Source: Alitta virens (Eukaryota > Annelida > Polychaeta > Phyllodocida > Nereididae). Taken from it: a stretch of DNA of 64,000 nucleotides. Numbering within the stretch: position 1 is the stretch's first letter; each line of letters begins with the position of its first letter. Below, piece by piece: positions 16,604 to 26,797 of the stretch. The stretch covers positions 32,995,250-33,059,249 of the forward strand of contig OW028579.1 of the NCBI GenBank assembly GCA_932294295.1, given 5' to 3'. A program made the position numbers and the translations under genes. The notes under the pieces are model-generated. The model saw only the letters and a list, made by a program, of their open reading frames with translations. It did no database searches and was not told the origin of the DNA.

Positions 16604-18214
16604 TCAAGGCCTTGCAGATGAGGATCCAGCAGCCCTGGCCTCCTCCATCCATCTGTTCCTGTCAGCCGTCAGCCGCTTGACCTCCTGATACAGGAGGTCC
16701 GACTGCCGGGCCTTGGCTTCGCGTTGCTCCGTTTCGGCGCGAAGCCTGGCCCTCAGCTCCTCGTTCTCTCGAGCAGCTGCAGCCGTCTGGGACCTGGCCC
16801 TATGGACTTCCAGAACGATGTCCTGGTACTGGGCCCTGGTCACCATGTCCTCGGCTGCTGCTGCTGTTGGCGTCTTGGCGGCTGCTGCTGGCGTCCTTGT
16901 GGCTGCTGCTGCTGGGTGAGGCCGCTTTGGCCTTGTCTGGCGGCTTCGGGGCGTCACGCTTGAAGCTGCTTCAACGCGGCGCAACTGCACCGCCCTGGTG
17001 CTTGGAGATGCTGTCTCCAGGGTCCTCGTCTCCGGTGTCGCCGGCAGGGATCCATCGGAGTTAGGGCCCTGGATTGTCGTCGGCTGTGTGGCTGCTGTTA
17101 GCTCCTCCGCCTGTGTACGGGTGTACCCGTGGGACCGCTCCAGATGACGCCTGAAGTTGGTCCTCCGGTCCGAGGGCAACGCTGCGGGGCACACAGGGCA
17201 CTGGAAGCCCACGTATGCTGCTGCATGGGCCACGCTCACGTGGCGAGTGAGAGACTTGCGATCCCTCACGCGTTTCCCGCACGTGGCACACATGTAGTTC
17301 AAGCCCTCTACACCCTGTGGCGCGGCCGGCAAGACGACTTTCGGCGTGGTCTCTGGAGTGGTCTCTGGGGCCGAGACGTCACTCTCCGTCTCCCCCTCGT
17401 CCGTTGTCTCCTCGCTCTCCATGGCAGGCTCCGTGAACGGAGCTGCCTGTTGTTCCACGTCTTCCTTGGCAGGCTCCGTGAACGGAGCTGCCTGTTGTTC
17501 CACGTCTTCCATGGCAGGCTCCGTGAACGGAGCTGCCTGTTGTTCCACGTCTTCCATGGCAGGCTCCGTGAACGGAGCTGCCTGTTGTTCCACGTCCTCC
17601 TTGGCAGGCTCCGTGAACGGAGCTGCCTGTTGTTCCCTTGCAGGCGACTTGGTAGCCCTGGTGGGAGAGACCTCGCCCTCTACGCTGGGCCTGGCCGCTC
17701 GCTCCCTGGCGTACCAAGGTCGCCTCTTCAAATTCTCCAGCACTTTCTCCTGGGTGGTCGCCACACCCAGGTCTCCAATTATCCATCCACTCAGGATGGG
17801 CATATCTTCTCTCCGTGGACGGAGACGAAGATACCTGCGCATCCTGGCCGTTTCTGGCAGTTCTGCTGCCCCGTAACGCTCTACTGCTGGATCCTCCAGC
17901 TCGTACTCCTTCCTGGACATGTAAGCCCACATGTCCAGGTGCAGGAGACCCAATCGCTGCGGGCTCCAATAATCCGGGGCCAGGGAGACTGGGAGCTCCG
18001 CTGTAGGCGACAAGCCGCAAACGGCAGCCACCTCAGCGTCGCTGGCAGAGACCTCCAACTCAGCTCCAATCTCGAGGCCCGCTGCCTCCATGGCAGCTAA
18101 TACCATGTCCGTCTGGGCCGATGTCAGCTGAGGTCCCTCTTCTTCCAATACGCTGCCCAGGGGCACTGCTGGCATAGCAGTAGCCTCCTCAATGTTTGTA
18201 TTCGTGGCAGACAT
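16604..18214 (-). CDS. Retrotransposon third ORF: C2H2 fingers, 15-residue repeats, coiled coil
   Basis: An ATG at 18214 gives about 536 residues (an upstream TTG is in frame but unlikely to be used). The first 120 residues are acidic. Residues about 191-265 are five copies of a 15-residue unit (EQQAAPFTEPAKEDV). Two C2H2 fingers follow at about 305-360: CATCGKRVRDRKSLTRH...H and CPVCPAAL...H...H. Basic, Ala/Thr-rich sequence follows, then a predicted coiled coil at about 455-525 (ENEELRARLRAETEQ). It sits where env would be in an errantivirus but has no signal peptide or membrane segment. The function is unknown; nucleic-acid binding and oligomerisation are inferred. It could be captured host sequence. 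Confidence 0.75.
   Translation of the reverse strand: MSATNTNIEEATAMPAVPLGSVLEEEGPQLTSAQTDMVLAAMEAAGLEIGAELEVSASDAEVAAVCGLSPTAELPVSLAPDYWSPQRLGLLHLDMWAYMSRKEYELEDPAVERYGAAELPETARMRRYLRLRPRREDMPILSGWIIGDLGVATTQEKVLENLKRRPWYARERAARPSVEGEVSPTRATKSPAREQQAAPFTEPAKEDVEQQAAPFTEPAMEDVEQQAAPFTEPAMEDVEQQAAPFTEPAKEDVEQQAAPFTEPAMESEETTDEGETESDVSAPETTPETTPKVVLPAAPQGVEGLNYMCATCGKRVRDRKSLTRHVSVAHAAAYVGFQCPVCPAALPSDRRTNFRRHLERSHGYTRTQAEELTAATQPTTIQGPNSDGSLPATPETRTLETASPSTRAVQLRRVEAASSVTPRSRQTRPKRPHPAAAATRTPAAAAKTPTAAAAEDMVTRAQYQDIVLEVHRARSQTAAAARENEELRARLRAETEQREAKARQSDLLYQEVKRLTADRNRWMEEARAAGSSSARP
17421..17637 (-). repeat. 45-bp coding tandem repeat, about 5 copies
   Basis: Near-identical 45-bp units, each encoding 15 residues and keeping the third ORF in frame. 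The small differences between copies are mostly Lys/Met (AAG/ATG) swaps. Confidence 0.9.
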
Positions 18215-18229
18215 CCTTATATCTCCCAA

Positions 18230-19371
18230 GTTGTTCTGGTTATATTCTCAAAATTCTGGTTGGCTGATGTGTCTTCTCTGCTGGTTTCAGAAGGTGTGAG
18301 ACAGGGCGCCCCACGCTCTCCAGCTTTTTGCCGCACTTTCTGAGTCATGTGACAGGTCAGGTGACCAGAATCACAGGTCATGTGACCTTAATCACTTTGT
18401 TGACCAGTTGACCCTTCCTCCCCCCCCCCTCATAAAATTTCTTAATTGAGGATTGCACCGAAAATGACAAAATTAATACAAAGGGGTGCCTGTTCGTGTT
18501 TCGAACTTGGTGACCTTTTTCCCCCAGTGGAAATTTTCCATGAATGCAGGTCACTGGAATCAGTGACACAGTTCCACAAGACACAGAAAGTGAGAATTTT
18601 GTAGTTGCTAAATATATAATCCAGCAACTCCTATCAGCCAAATAAAACAAACCATCAGGAACGTTTTACGTTCCATGATGACAAATAGCCAATTCCTTAT
18701 CACTAAATGACAATACCACAAGAAAATAACCATTTGTCCTTGTAACCATAATCTAGCAAACTATATCCCTTTTGCTGACCTTTCCAGATTACCCAACTTG
18801 CTATATATAAAGTTTATCATGGTACTTGAAACATTTCCATAACCACTACAGCCCTTAATTCTTGCTAATTAAGTTATTTTGCTGATATTTCCAGTGTTAT
18901 GAGGCATTTTAACCATTCTCATTACCTAATTTCGTGTTTTGCCCCTGCTTTTAACCAGCAGTGCCCAAATTCTACCTTTGCAGTATTCCTCCCTCTTTTA
19001 TTCAAAAAGGGCTGCACCTGTAGCGACCATTTGGGTGGCACGTCTAAAAACCCACTCTGCAGGACACGGCCACGTGTTCAGTCCAGAGAATCAGGTACAC
19101 GAAATGTCCAGTCACTAGAAAGTGACTGCAGCGACGCGCCGCTTTAGTATGTCGACATTTACCACTTGTTTGAGAGAATCTTTAATAAAAATAAATAAAA
19201 ATCATTTGCATGGGGAAGACTACGTAAAATCAAACTATATATTGTCTAAATGAAGCTACAACTGGTATTTATTGTATAAACATGTGATCACTAGACTCTC
19301 AAAAACAAAGTGCCAGAAGTCAAGCAATAAGTGCTATTTCCCTCTGATATGCAGCAACCAGAATCTTAAAT
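18230..19371. other. Retrotransposon spacer between pol and the third ORF
   Basis: About 1.1 kb with no long sense ORF. It includes a C-run at 18420-18429. A splice acceptor for a subgenomic RNA feeding the third ORF could be here, but I could not identify one with confidence. Confidence 0.5.
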
Positions 19372-22300
19372 TCACTGGTAGCCTACATTGTGGCCTAACC
19401 TATCAGGTGGCTTCCTCAGCCTACCTGGTAGAAATGGAGCCGCTTCCGGATCCAATTCCCGAGAAGGAGCTGAGGGCAGCTCCAAATCCGGAAAAGGAGC
19501 TGAGGACAGCTCCAAGTCCAGAAAAGGAGCTGTATCCAGATTCGTACGCGAATCTGCCACTCTTCTCGTATCCAGGGGATCGCGTGTTTGCAAGCCGCGC
19601 CCCCTGTGTTCTCCTGTCCTCGCAGCTCCGCCCCGCTCTGGCTGCCCAGACCAAGGCTGCGCTGCGTCACCACTCAATTCTCCGGGCAAGGGCGGATCCC
19701 GCCCCTCGTCTAGGGGGGTCGCGCTCGCTCCGTCCTCATACAATGATGGGTCCAAATACGGATCGTCTGATGGGATGTCAGGGATCCGAATCATGTCATC
19801 TGGAGTCACCTCAGCTAGGTACTTCTTGAGCTGATTAATGTGAACTATGCGTCTCTTCCCAGAGGCTGGGGCCTCTATCTCATAGTTGACTTCTCCCATC
19901 TTCCTCGTCACCTTGTAAGGTCCTAGAAACTTCAGGGCCAACTTCTGCTTAGCCAGTGGCGGATAAAACAACAAAACCCAATCTCCAATATGGAATGATT
20001 GCTCCATTGCCAGCCTGTTGTAATGTTTCGCCTGCTTCTGGGCCGCTTTCTTCATCTGGGTTCTGCACTTTTCGAAGGATTCTTCCATGGCTTCACGTAT
20101 CCACTCTACATATTCCACTGGACAGTGGTGCTTATGTTGGAGTGCGTGACCATACATCAAATCTACAGGGAGCATCGCTTCTCTGCCCAACATCATTCGA
20201 TTTGGCGTGATATCCGTGGATCTATGGGGCGTAGCCCGATAGGCACACATCACGTAAGGAAGCATGTCATCCCAGTCATCTCTCCTTTCGTTCACCAACT
20301 TCGATAGCATATCACCCAATGACCTGTTGAAGCGTTCCACCAACCCATCGCTCTGGGGATGATAAGCCGTGGTCCTGGTCTTATTAATCCCCAATATTTT
20401 GCACATTTCTTGGAATAATTTCGACTCGAAATTGGTCCCTTGGTCACTATGCAAGTGATAGGGAGCTCCAAATCGCAAAATCACATTGGTCACCAAGCAA
20501 TCAGCCACCGTGTAAGCCTCTTGATTAGGAAGAGCAAAGGCTTCTGTCCACTTAGTAAAATAGTCGGCGACGACTACTATATACTTGTTATTGGACTTCG
20601 TGACAGGCAATGGTCCCATTATGTCAATGGCCATCCTTTCCATCGGCATTCCTACTGGCACCTGATGCAGGGGAGCCTTCTTCAGGCCGCCCTGTTTCCG
20701 CTTCTGACACACATCGCACCAACCTATCCAACGTATCACATCCTCCTTGTAGCCAGGCCAATAGAATCTCCGTCTCAACTTGGATATGAGGCTGTTGATC
20801 CCCATATGGCCACCAAGACGAGACGTATGAAGCTGGCTGAAGATGCTGCGTCTGATGCTGGCTGGGGCTACCATTTGGCTGACTGATTCACCTGTAGGCA
20901 GCTTGTGGCTTCGATACACGATGCCTCGCTGCAATTTCAAGCAATAAAACTGGGCCCATATATTTCGCACCTGGGCCGAGTGCGTGACAATAGCGTGATA
21001 AGGCGGTCGCTGTCCGGCATCTAACCACTTCTTGGCGGTAGCTAGGGCCATATCCTGGCCCTGAGCACACCGTATTTCCTCCAAGGTGAAAGACTCTATC
21101 CAATTTGGATCCAGAGGTCTCTCACTGCCGTCTCCAGCTGTCTCTCCAGCTGTCTCTCCAGCTGCTTCCGCCATATACACTCGCACCTGGGGTCCTTCAG
21201 CCTCTCCTGGGCTGATTCCAGTCGCCACTCGAGGCTGTCCACACGTAATCGTGCGGAAGCCTCGTACTTGGTTCCACTGCGTGATGGAAGCCACAAGGTC
21301 AACATTCTCCCCATGACCTTGGTCAGGACATTCCTGGCGCTTACAGGCCCTCACGGGAATTCGTGAGCAGCCATCTGCATTCGCATGCTTCTTGCCTTCT
21401 CTGTATTCGATTACAAAGTTGTACTCGGTCAGAGAAGCTATCCATCTCGCCAACATTCCTTCCGCATCTTTAAAGTTCTGCAACCACACCAAAGCACGAT
21501 GATCAGTGCGCAAACGCACTAAATCCTGTCCATACAAGTAGGGCCGAAATATTTTCGCCATTCTGACCACAGCTAACAATTCCTTGTACGTAGTGCAATA
21601 ATGCTTTTGCGATGAAGACAAACACTGCGAGGCGTAGGCAACCACGCGCTCCTCTCCCTCAATTATTTGCGACAATACACCTCCTATCGCAAGATCAGAG
21701 GCATCCGTGTCTAAGATGACAGGGCACCCTTCACGTGGGAGCACCAATATTGGTGCAGTCGTGAGGGCCCTGATTAATCTCTTAAAAGCGTTTCTGCATG
21801 TCTCATCCCACTCAAAGACGGCCTGGTGCGCTGTTAGAGCATGTAGTGGTGCTGCTAATCCAGCAAAATCCCGCACGTACTTTCTATAGTACGAGGCGAA
21901 GCCCACAAAACAGCGCACCTCCTGCACTGTAGTTGGCTCTGGCCACTCTCGCACCGCCTTTATCTTCTTAGGATCTGGTTTCACACCCTCTCTACAAATC
22001 ACATGCCCTAGAAAGGAGACCTCACTCTTAAATAACTCGCATTTGCTAGCTTTTAATCTTAACCCAGCCTGGCTAATGCGTTTCAGTACAACTATCAGGT
22101 TACCTAGACACTTCTGGAATGTGGGCCCCTGTACCACTATATCATCCATGTAGCATAGACAAGTGGACAGGTCCAATCCTCCTAACACTAACTCCATCAA
22201 ACGTTCCAGTGTAGCTGGTCCATTTGTAACACCAAAGGGCATCACTGTAAAGTGGAAATGTCCTCTGGGAGCAGTGAATGCGGTTTTCTCTTTGTCTCTG

Positions 22301-23649
22301 TCATCCATAGCTATTTGCCAATAGCCAGATGACAGGTCCAGGGTACAAAACCATTTTGCCCCTGATAAAGTGTCTAGACAGTCATCAATGCGTGGCAAAG
22401 GATAAGCATCCTTTTTAGTGCACGAATTCAATTTCCTATAATCCACACAAAACCTGAAAGTTCCATCTTTCTTTCTAACCAACACAGGGGGACTAGACCA
22501 GGGGCTGCTGCTGGGCTCGATCACTCCGAGTCTCAGCATCTTATCCACTTCCTCTGACAGCGCCCTGTTTTGAGCCCACCCTAATCTCCGGGTCGGCACC
22601 TTGAAAGGCCGATTGTCACCCGTATCGATCTTGTGCGTGGCTTGACTTGTACGTCCCAGCCCGTATTTACCTCCCTCAAAACAATGTTCATACTCCATCA
22701 AGACCTTTCGGAGCTCTGACCTTTGATCTGTGGTCAGATCGTCAGTTTCGTCCAAAAGAGGCTGCAAATGAACGGGCAGTCGTGTTTCAGTGTTCTTCTG
22801 CTTGAGTTCAAAATTGACCTCAGCAGCATTCACCGTTTTCGGTGAATCCACCTTTTCGACTTCGCTCAATTGACCTACCACTTGACCTTTTGCAATATGA
22901 ACACTCTCAGTCGTGGGATTGGCTATCCACACGTGAGCCCCAGAGCATTGAGATGTCAATAATCCCCTAGGTATCATTATGTGTAAATCCTGGCAAACCG
23001 TGGGCAACGACTCGAATACGAGGTCGCCCCCGTTAGATACGCCCCAGGACACCAAATTGACTGAGACCTGCGACACGTGGCGAGCTGGTATATGGACGTC
23101 TTCGTGTAAGATTGCTCGGCCTGTTTTTCCAGGGCGACCTTCTCTACACGCGATATCAACGCCTCCCAGTCTCAGCATTCCTACTGAACACATTAGCAAT
23201 GCACCGTGTCTCTTCAAGAAGTCCATCCCCAGTAAGCCAGGGAGACCTCCGATATCCGCTACCAAAAATTCACAAGGGTAAAGCACCCTCTCTAGACAGA
23301 GAGTGAGCTCCACCCTACCATAAATATTGATGGGTCCACCGTTTGCCGCCGAGATCTTGCCTTCTACAGGTCTTAAAGTCTCTCGTTTTGCGCCAGGTAT
23401 CTCATCGTACTCCTGCTTACTCAGCAGAGACACCTGCGCACCGGTATCGATCAGGAGATCCACGTGACGTGTCCCTACACTAATCGTAATATACCATGAT
23501 GCGCTCGAATTCTGCATGGCCACTTGTCTTGGCCAATGCTGTCCCACTTTCACCCCTTCCCAACATTCCGGAGGCTGAGGAGCCGCTTCTTCAGCAGGCT
23601 GAGGGGCTGCTTTTTCAGCAGGTGAAGGATCCGTGGATACTTCCTCCAC
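19372..23649 (-). CDS. pol: Retrotransposon Pol polyprotein (PR-RT-RNaseH-IN)
   Basis: About 1,425 residues counted from a GTG at 23649; the true N-terminus probably comes from frameshifting out of gag. Aspartic protease has DTG at about residue 68 (LLIDTGAQVSLL). Reverse transcriptase has FRFCVDYRKLN, MPFGVTNGP and catalytic YMDD near residue 499. RNase H has TDASDLAIGGVLSQ near 645. Integrase has an HHCC zinc domain (about 940-985, ending CDVCQKRKQ) and a catalytic core with DIMGP, HSDQGTNF and VERFNR, where the last Asp and Glu are separated by exactly 35 residues. A GPY/F-like module follows (FLGPYKV). No stop or frameshift interrupts the ORF. The C-terminus (RKPPDRLGH) is a common gypsy tail. 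Confidence 0.95.
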   Translation of the reverse strand: MEEVSTDPSPAEKAAPQPAEEAAPQPPECWEGVKVGQHWPRQVAMQNSSASWYITISVGTRHVDLLIDTGAQVSLLSKQEYDEIPGAKRETLRPVEGKISAANGGPINIYGRVELTLCLERVLYPCEFLVADIGGLPGLLGMDFLKRHGALLMCSVGMLRLGGVDIACREGRPGKTGRAILHEDVHIPARHVSQVSVNLVSWGVSNGGDLVFESLPTVCQDLHIMIPRGLLTSQCSGAHVWIANPTTESVHIAKGQVVGQLSEVEKVDSPKTVNAAEVNFELKQKNTETRLPVHLQPLLDETDDLTTDQRSELRKVLMEYEHCFEGGKYGLGRTSQATHKIDTGDNRPFKVPTRRLGWAQNRALSEEVDKMLRLGVIEPSSSPWSSPPVLVRKKDGTFRFCVDYRKLNSCTKKDAYPLPRIDDCLDTLSGAKWFCTLDLSSGYWQIAMDDRDKEKTAFTAPRGHFHFTVMPFGVTNGPATLERLMELVLGGLDLSTCLCYMDDIVVQGPTFQKCLGNLIVVLKRISQAGLRLKASKCELFKSEVSFLGHVICREGVKPDPKKIKAVREWPEPTTVQEVRCFVGFASYYRKYVRDFAGLAAPLHALTAHQAVFEWDETCRNAFKRLIRALTTAPILVLPREGCPVILDTDASDLAIGGVLSQIIEGEERVVAYASQCLSSSQKHYCTTYKELLAVVRMAKIFRPYLYGQDLVRLRTDHRALVWLQNFKDAEGMLARWIASLTEYNFVIEYREGKKHANADGCSRIPVRACKRQECPDQGHGENVDLVASITQWNQVRGFRTITCGQPRVATGISPGEAEGPQVRVYMAEAAGETAGETAGDGSERPLDPNWIESFTLEEIRCAQGQDMALATAKKWLDAGQRPPYHAIVTHSAQVRNIWAQFYCLKLQRGIVYRSHKLPTGESVSQMVAPASIRRSIFSQLHTSRLGGHMGINSLISKLRRRFYWPGYKEDVIRWIGWCDVCQKRKQGGLKKAPLHQVPVGMPMERMAIDIMGPLPVTKSNNKYIVVVADYFTKWTEAFALPNQEAYTVADCLVTNVILRFGAPYHLHSDQGTNFESKLFQEMCKILGINKTRTTAYHPQSDGLVERFNRSLGDMLSKLVNERRDDWDDMLPYVMCAYRATPHRSTDITPNRMMLGREAMLPVDLMYGHALQHKHHCPVEYVEWIREAMEESFEKCRTQMKKAAQKQAKHYNRLAMEQSFHIGDWVLLFYPPLAKQKLALKFLGPYKVTRKMGEVNYEIEAPASGKRRIVHINQLKKYLAEVTPDDMIRIPDIPSDDPYLDPSLYEDGASATPLDEGRDPPLPGELSGDAAQPWSGQPERGGAARTGEHRGRGLQTRDPLDTRRVADSRTNLDTAPFLDLELSSAPFPDLELPSAPSRELDPEAAPFLPGRLRKPPDRLGHNVGYQ

Positions 23650-23686
23650 CCTTACTCGTTTTCCGAGTGTTTCCTCTCCTTCTTAC
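23650..23686 (-). promoter_or_regulatory. Gag-pol overlap, candidate -1 frameshift window
   Basis: The pol frame opens after a TAA about 35 bases before the gag stop. The only slippery-looking heptamer in this window is GGAAAAC (plus-strand 23658-23664), whose A-site AAC can slip to AAA; the P-site match is imperfect. No ATG begins pol here, which favours recoding over re-initiation. Confidence 0.45.
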
Positions 23687-25037
23687 CCTTGTCCCCCTTT
23701 TTGCCCTGATCGCTCCGCCCCTGGGACCGTTTATCACCGTGCTTACTCGATCGGTGTTCCCTGTCCCTGCTAGGCGCTCGTTTTTTGGAGCGATCATCAT
23801 CAACATTTCGCTTAGGACAATCCCTGCGGAGATGCCCGGTCTTCTTGCACCGGTAGCACCTCCGTGTTTCAGGTGAATAATCGTGGTCCTGCCGGCGAGC
23901 ATTACTATAAACCTTCCCCTTGTCTTTGGACATAACCTCGCCTAATATCGAATATACCAAATCCTTCAAATCCTGTCTCGTGATGGCTCCCTCTTTTTCA
24001 GAGGACGGGCCGCCACGTATAGACGCTGAAGCAGTAGCAGCCACGGAAGCCTCGGGCTGCAGTATTGGCAAAGCGATAGCGCCAGCCGGCCCGACGTCAG
24101 GCTTACTCGTTTTCGTGGCCTCGTACGCTGCTTCATACTGCACTGCCAAGTCTATGGCTTCTTGCAGTGTGGGTGGCTTTAGAGCCGCCAACCAAAATCT
24201 CATACTAGTAGACCCAGCCGTCTCCATGAAACGCTCTTTTGCAAAGCGCTCCTGCTCGGCGGGGGCGGAAGCGGGGTTCGCTTTCCTGGAGAGATCTAAC
24301 AAAAACAACCCATACGTCTCGAGGTCCATTTCTGGGCCTCGTTTTGCATTAAACCATTTATTTCTGTACGCATCGAGGGCACGATTCGAGCAGAACAGAG
24401 CCGTCAGCTGGCTCACCATCTCTCTCCAATCGTCCCGATAAGTTAGGGGCCGCATTTTCAACTTAGCTTGACCAGTGACGCTGGTCCAAAGATGAAAACA
24501 CTTCTCCTCGTCCGTCCACTTATTGAAAGTGGCGACCCGAGTGAACTCGTCTAAGTGGTCTATGAAGGCCGTACCCTGGCCGTCATATTTTGGAGGAATA
24601 GCTTCTTTTCTCCGCCTGTACCCCGAAGAACCCAGACTCCGTTGCGGAGTACTGGTGGCCGCCATGACAGCCCGGGCTGAGCCACGTGGTTCCGCACGCT
24701 CAACCACGGAGGGCCGCCCATCAGGCGAGGAAACAGGCGTCGACGCGGATGAATCATTCGACTCATATCCAGCTGGCGAGGGCTCCTTTCGGCGCCCTCG
24801 ATCGCTGGTTGTCCGCGTATTTTCCTGACTCGTGAATGCGAGTCCAGGGCTTGGAGTCCTATCCGCCGTGGCCTCTCGTCTACGAGGGCGTCCCGGCGTT
24901 CGCACTACTTTACTCCTAGTCGAAGCACGTAGAGCTGACTCATCCGCCGTTTGCGAGGGGCCCGGCACCGGAGTCGATGCGGGCTCACTCGTGTCGGCTG
25001 ATACCAAGCCAGGCCTCTTACGCAACTTTGCAGGCAT
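23652..25037 (-). CDS. gag: Retrotransposon Gag
   Basis: 461 residues from a true ATG at 25037. The N-terminal 140 residues are low-complexity, Ser/Pro/Arg-rich. A retrotransposon gag (capsid-like) region occupies about 145-300 (FIDHLDEFTRVATFNKW, WREMVSQLTALF). One CCHC zinc knuckle, CYRCKKTGHLRRDC, lies near residue 392, followed by a strongly basic Lys/Arg tail. The ORF stops at 23652, and pol is in the -1 frame relative to it. Gag forms the particle and packages element RNA. Confidence 0.92.
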   Translation of the reverse strand: MPAKLRKRPGLVSADTSEPASTPVPGPSQTADESALRASTRSKVVRTPGRPRRREATADRTPSPGLAFTSQENTRTTSDRGRRKEPSPAGYESNDSSASTPVSSPDGRPSVVERAEPRGSARAVMAATSTPQRSLGSSGYRRRKEAIPPKYDGQGTAFIDHLDEFTRVATFNKWTDEEKCFHLWTSVTGQAKLKMRPLTYRDDWREMVSQLTALFCSNRALDAYRNKWFNAKRGPEMDLETYGLFLLDLSRKANPASAPAEQERFAKERFMETAGSTSMRFWLAALKPPTLQEAIDLAVQYEAAYEATKTSKPDVGPAGAIALPILQPEASVAATASASIRGGPSSEKEGAITRQDLKDLVYSILGEVMSKDKGKVYSNARRQDHDYSPETRRCYRCKKTGHLRRDCPKRNVDDDRSKKRAPSRDREHRSSKHGDKRSQGRSDQGKKGDKGKKERKHSENE

Positions 25038-25338
25038 TATACGTGGGGCTAAAACACACTAAATAAGGTAGAGTATTGTAGCGTGAATTCTACTTAACTG
25101 TAGATATGTGTAGCTTGAAGTTTGAAGTCGCAACGTCGCTGCTGCTGACGCTCAATGTAGATGCTGACGGTTCCTGTGCTCCGCTGCAACTGACTAAACC
25201 ACGCGGTCGCTGGCACCTTTATCCAGCGTGGCCGTGGCGAAGTCATGTTTTTTTTCAAAAAGTTCAAAACGTTTTTTATGTCCTTGTCCGTGCGTCGTCC
25301 ATGTCTTCTATCCAATTGGGGAACCCTACATCCGATTC

Positions 25339-25361
25339 TTCGAGTCCCACATCGGGCGCCA
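25339..25361 (-). other. Primer-binding site, tRNA-Lys type
   Basis: The plus strand reads like a tRNA 3' end (TTCGAG...CGGGCGCCA) placed 3 bases inside the 5' LTR. The sense strand therefore begins TGGCGCCCGATGTGGGAC, close to the known lysine-tRNA primer sites. Confidence 0.85.
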
Positions 25362-25364
25362 ATT

Positions 25365-25583
25365 TGTAAGGTTCCCCAAGAAAGACAAAGCGTTGGTATT
25401 CCAGTTTTAAAGTTTATTTTTGCCCTGCCCCGCCGCACAGCCTGCCTATCCTCTGCTTCTCCAGCTACTGACGCGGTCCGGGTGTATTCCCGCCAAGACC
25501 CCGTGGTCACGTGGTCCGGGTCACCCAGTGCGCGTCAAAGTCGGTCACTGACCTAGTAAGGTCAGTGACCTGGGGTCATCACA
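25365..25583 (-). repeat. 5' LTR (219 bp)
   Basis: Appears identical to the LTR at 15714-15932. It carries the same polyadenylation signal (25413-25418) and AGGTCA palindrome (25559-25571). Target duplication CCAC follows at 25584-25587. Confidence 0.95.
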
Positions 25584-25857
25584 CCACCAAGTAGTGGTTG
25601 GTTGTGGCAGTTTGGCTACTGTTATAAGTTTTTGGGCACCAATCGTTTTATTTCAGTGCACTTTTTCCATGCTTTTTTTCTACTTGTAAAACACACAGCT
25701 ATAGAACTATTTGCTCACTACATAACTACAGTACAAGTGGATTTTTTCATCATTGATGTTTATCAGCGAAATACTGGTATCAGGTTTGTAGCTACTTTAA
25801 ACACTTCTGCACGTCAGTGGTGTTAATGTACACACCCTTAGGAGCAGTAAGACTACA

Positions 25858-25889
<32 letters not shown>

Positions 25890-26654
25890 AGCTGCACATT
25901 AAGATGTCATAGGACCTCCTAAGTGACCACTGGAAAGGAAATTCCAACAGTGACCTTTTGTAACTAAAAGCTACTCTCACTTAGCACTAGTCAGCAGCTA
26001 AGTACCAAGGAAAGTCAGGAATTGCCAAGGAAACAGTTGCACCTAACACTCAGGAAGTGATACTTTAACATTGCTTGCATGGATTTTCCTGGGTAGGATA
26101 CATATTCATTATTTACAACTCGTGTGACTATATTCATCACTGGGGAATTGCATTTAGTGATTTCCATACACGGTGTACCAAAATATATACAGCACATTAC
26201 TGAGCACAGTCACCAATTCTTTGAACTAGGAAATATCTCAGTTTATATTAACATGCACCGCAACGCATAGGAAGTTGTTTATATTCAGGATTTCTGAAAG
26301 ATGTAATACAGTGCATTATACATGTGCATACATACATTTATCCTTGATGCATATTATTGCTTAATACTGCATACTGTTACAGTCACATATGAATAACCAT
26401 CTATAATGATCTATGAAGTGTTTGGATGTACATACATGAAGGACGCAGTAATCAATTACCATTGACTTGAGATTGGCATCATAGGTATAGAAGCTCTATA
26501 CAGTTATCATTGATTACATACACATTAGTACAAACCTGAAACTGTACATAGAGCATCACTGGATTGACTTCCAACTTTTATAGCTTCTAAACAAATATAA
26601 CCTCATAATCATATTGATAGTTATTTGTTGCTGTAATATAATTGGGACATCACA
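25584..26654. other. Non-coding interval with a CTG microsatellite
   Basis: Contains a (CTG)n run at 25862-25889 and no supported exon. The promoter of exon 1b should lie in its right part; no TATA box is evident. Confidence 0.4.
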
Positions 26655-26797
26655 ATGCTACGTTCTCCAAGATCTGGATTTAGGCTTCAGCCGCTGAATG
26701 ATGCTAACGAATCGCCATTGTTCCAAAGGAGACAAGTACAAAATAAGAGTACAGAAAAGCTGGACAGTACCAATGGGGATGACAATGAAAATAAAAG
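26655..26797 (+). CDS. Candidate alternative first coding exon of PINCH (exon 1b)
   Basis: The ATG opens 47 codons plus two bases and ends at AAAAG|GTAAAA, phase 2. The peptide begins MLRSPRSGFRLQPLN and ends STNGDDNENK; it is polar, basic at the start and acidic at the end, with no known domain. The phase fits the acceptor at 35657 (predicted 373-residue PINCH) and also the microexon at 33031. No acceptor precedes the ATG, so it reads as a first exon rather than a continuation from 7554. Confidence 0.55.

Larger units (their letters stand above)
15714..25583 (-). mobile_element. Full-length Ty3/gypsy LTR retrotransposon
   Basis: A 9,870-bp element on the minus strand. Order in the sense direction: 5' LTR (25365-25583), tRNA-Lys-type primer site, gag, pol (protease, reverse transcriptase, RNase H, integrase), a third ORF, purine tract, 3' LTR (15714-15932). 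Integrase after RNase H marks Ty3/gypsy rather than copia. The two LTRs look identical by eye over 219 bp, and gag and pol have no internal stops, so it is young and possibly still mobile. No envelope ORF and no chromodomain were recognised. It lies antisense within the long interval between the two candidate PINCH first exons. Confidence 0.95.

Noticed and set aside
17129..18100. Long plus-strand ORF of 323 codons
   Set aside because: It is the antisense shadow of the retrotransposon third ORF; its repeats (LRERSCLLFHVF) are the reverse reading of the 45-bp units.
18215..18229. Start of the third ORF at 18229
   Set aside because: The codon is TTG; the first ATG in frame is at 18214.
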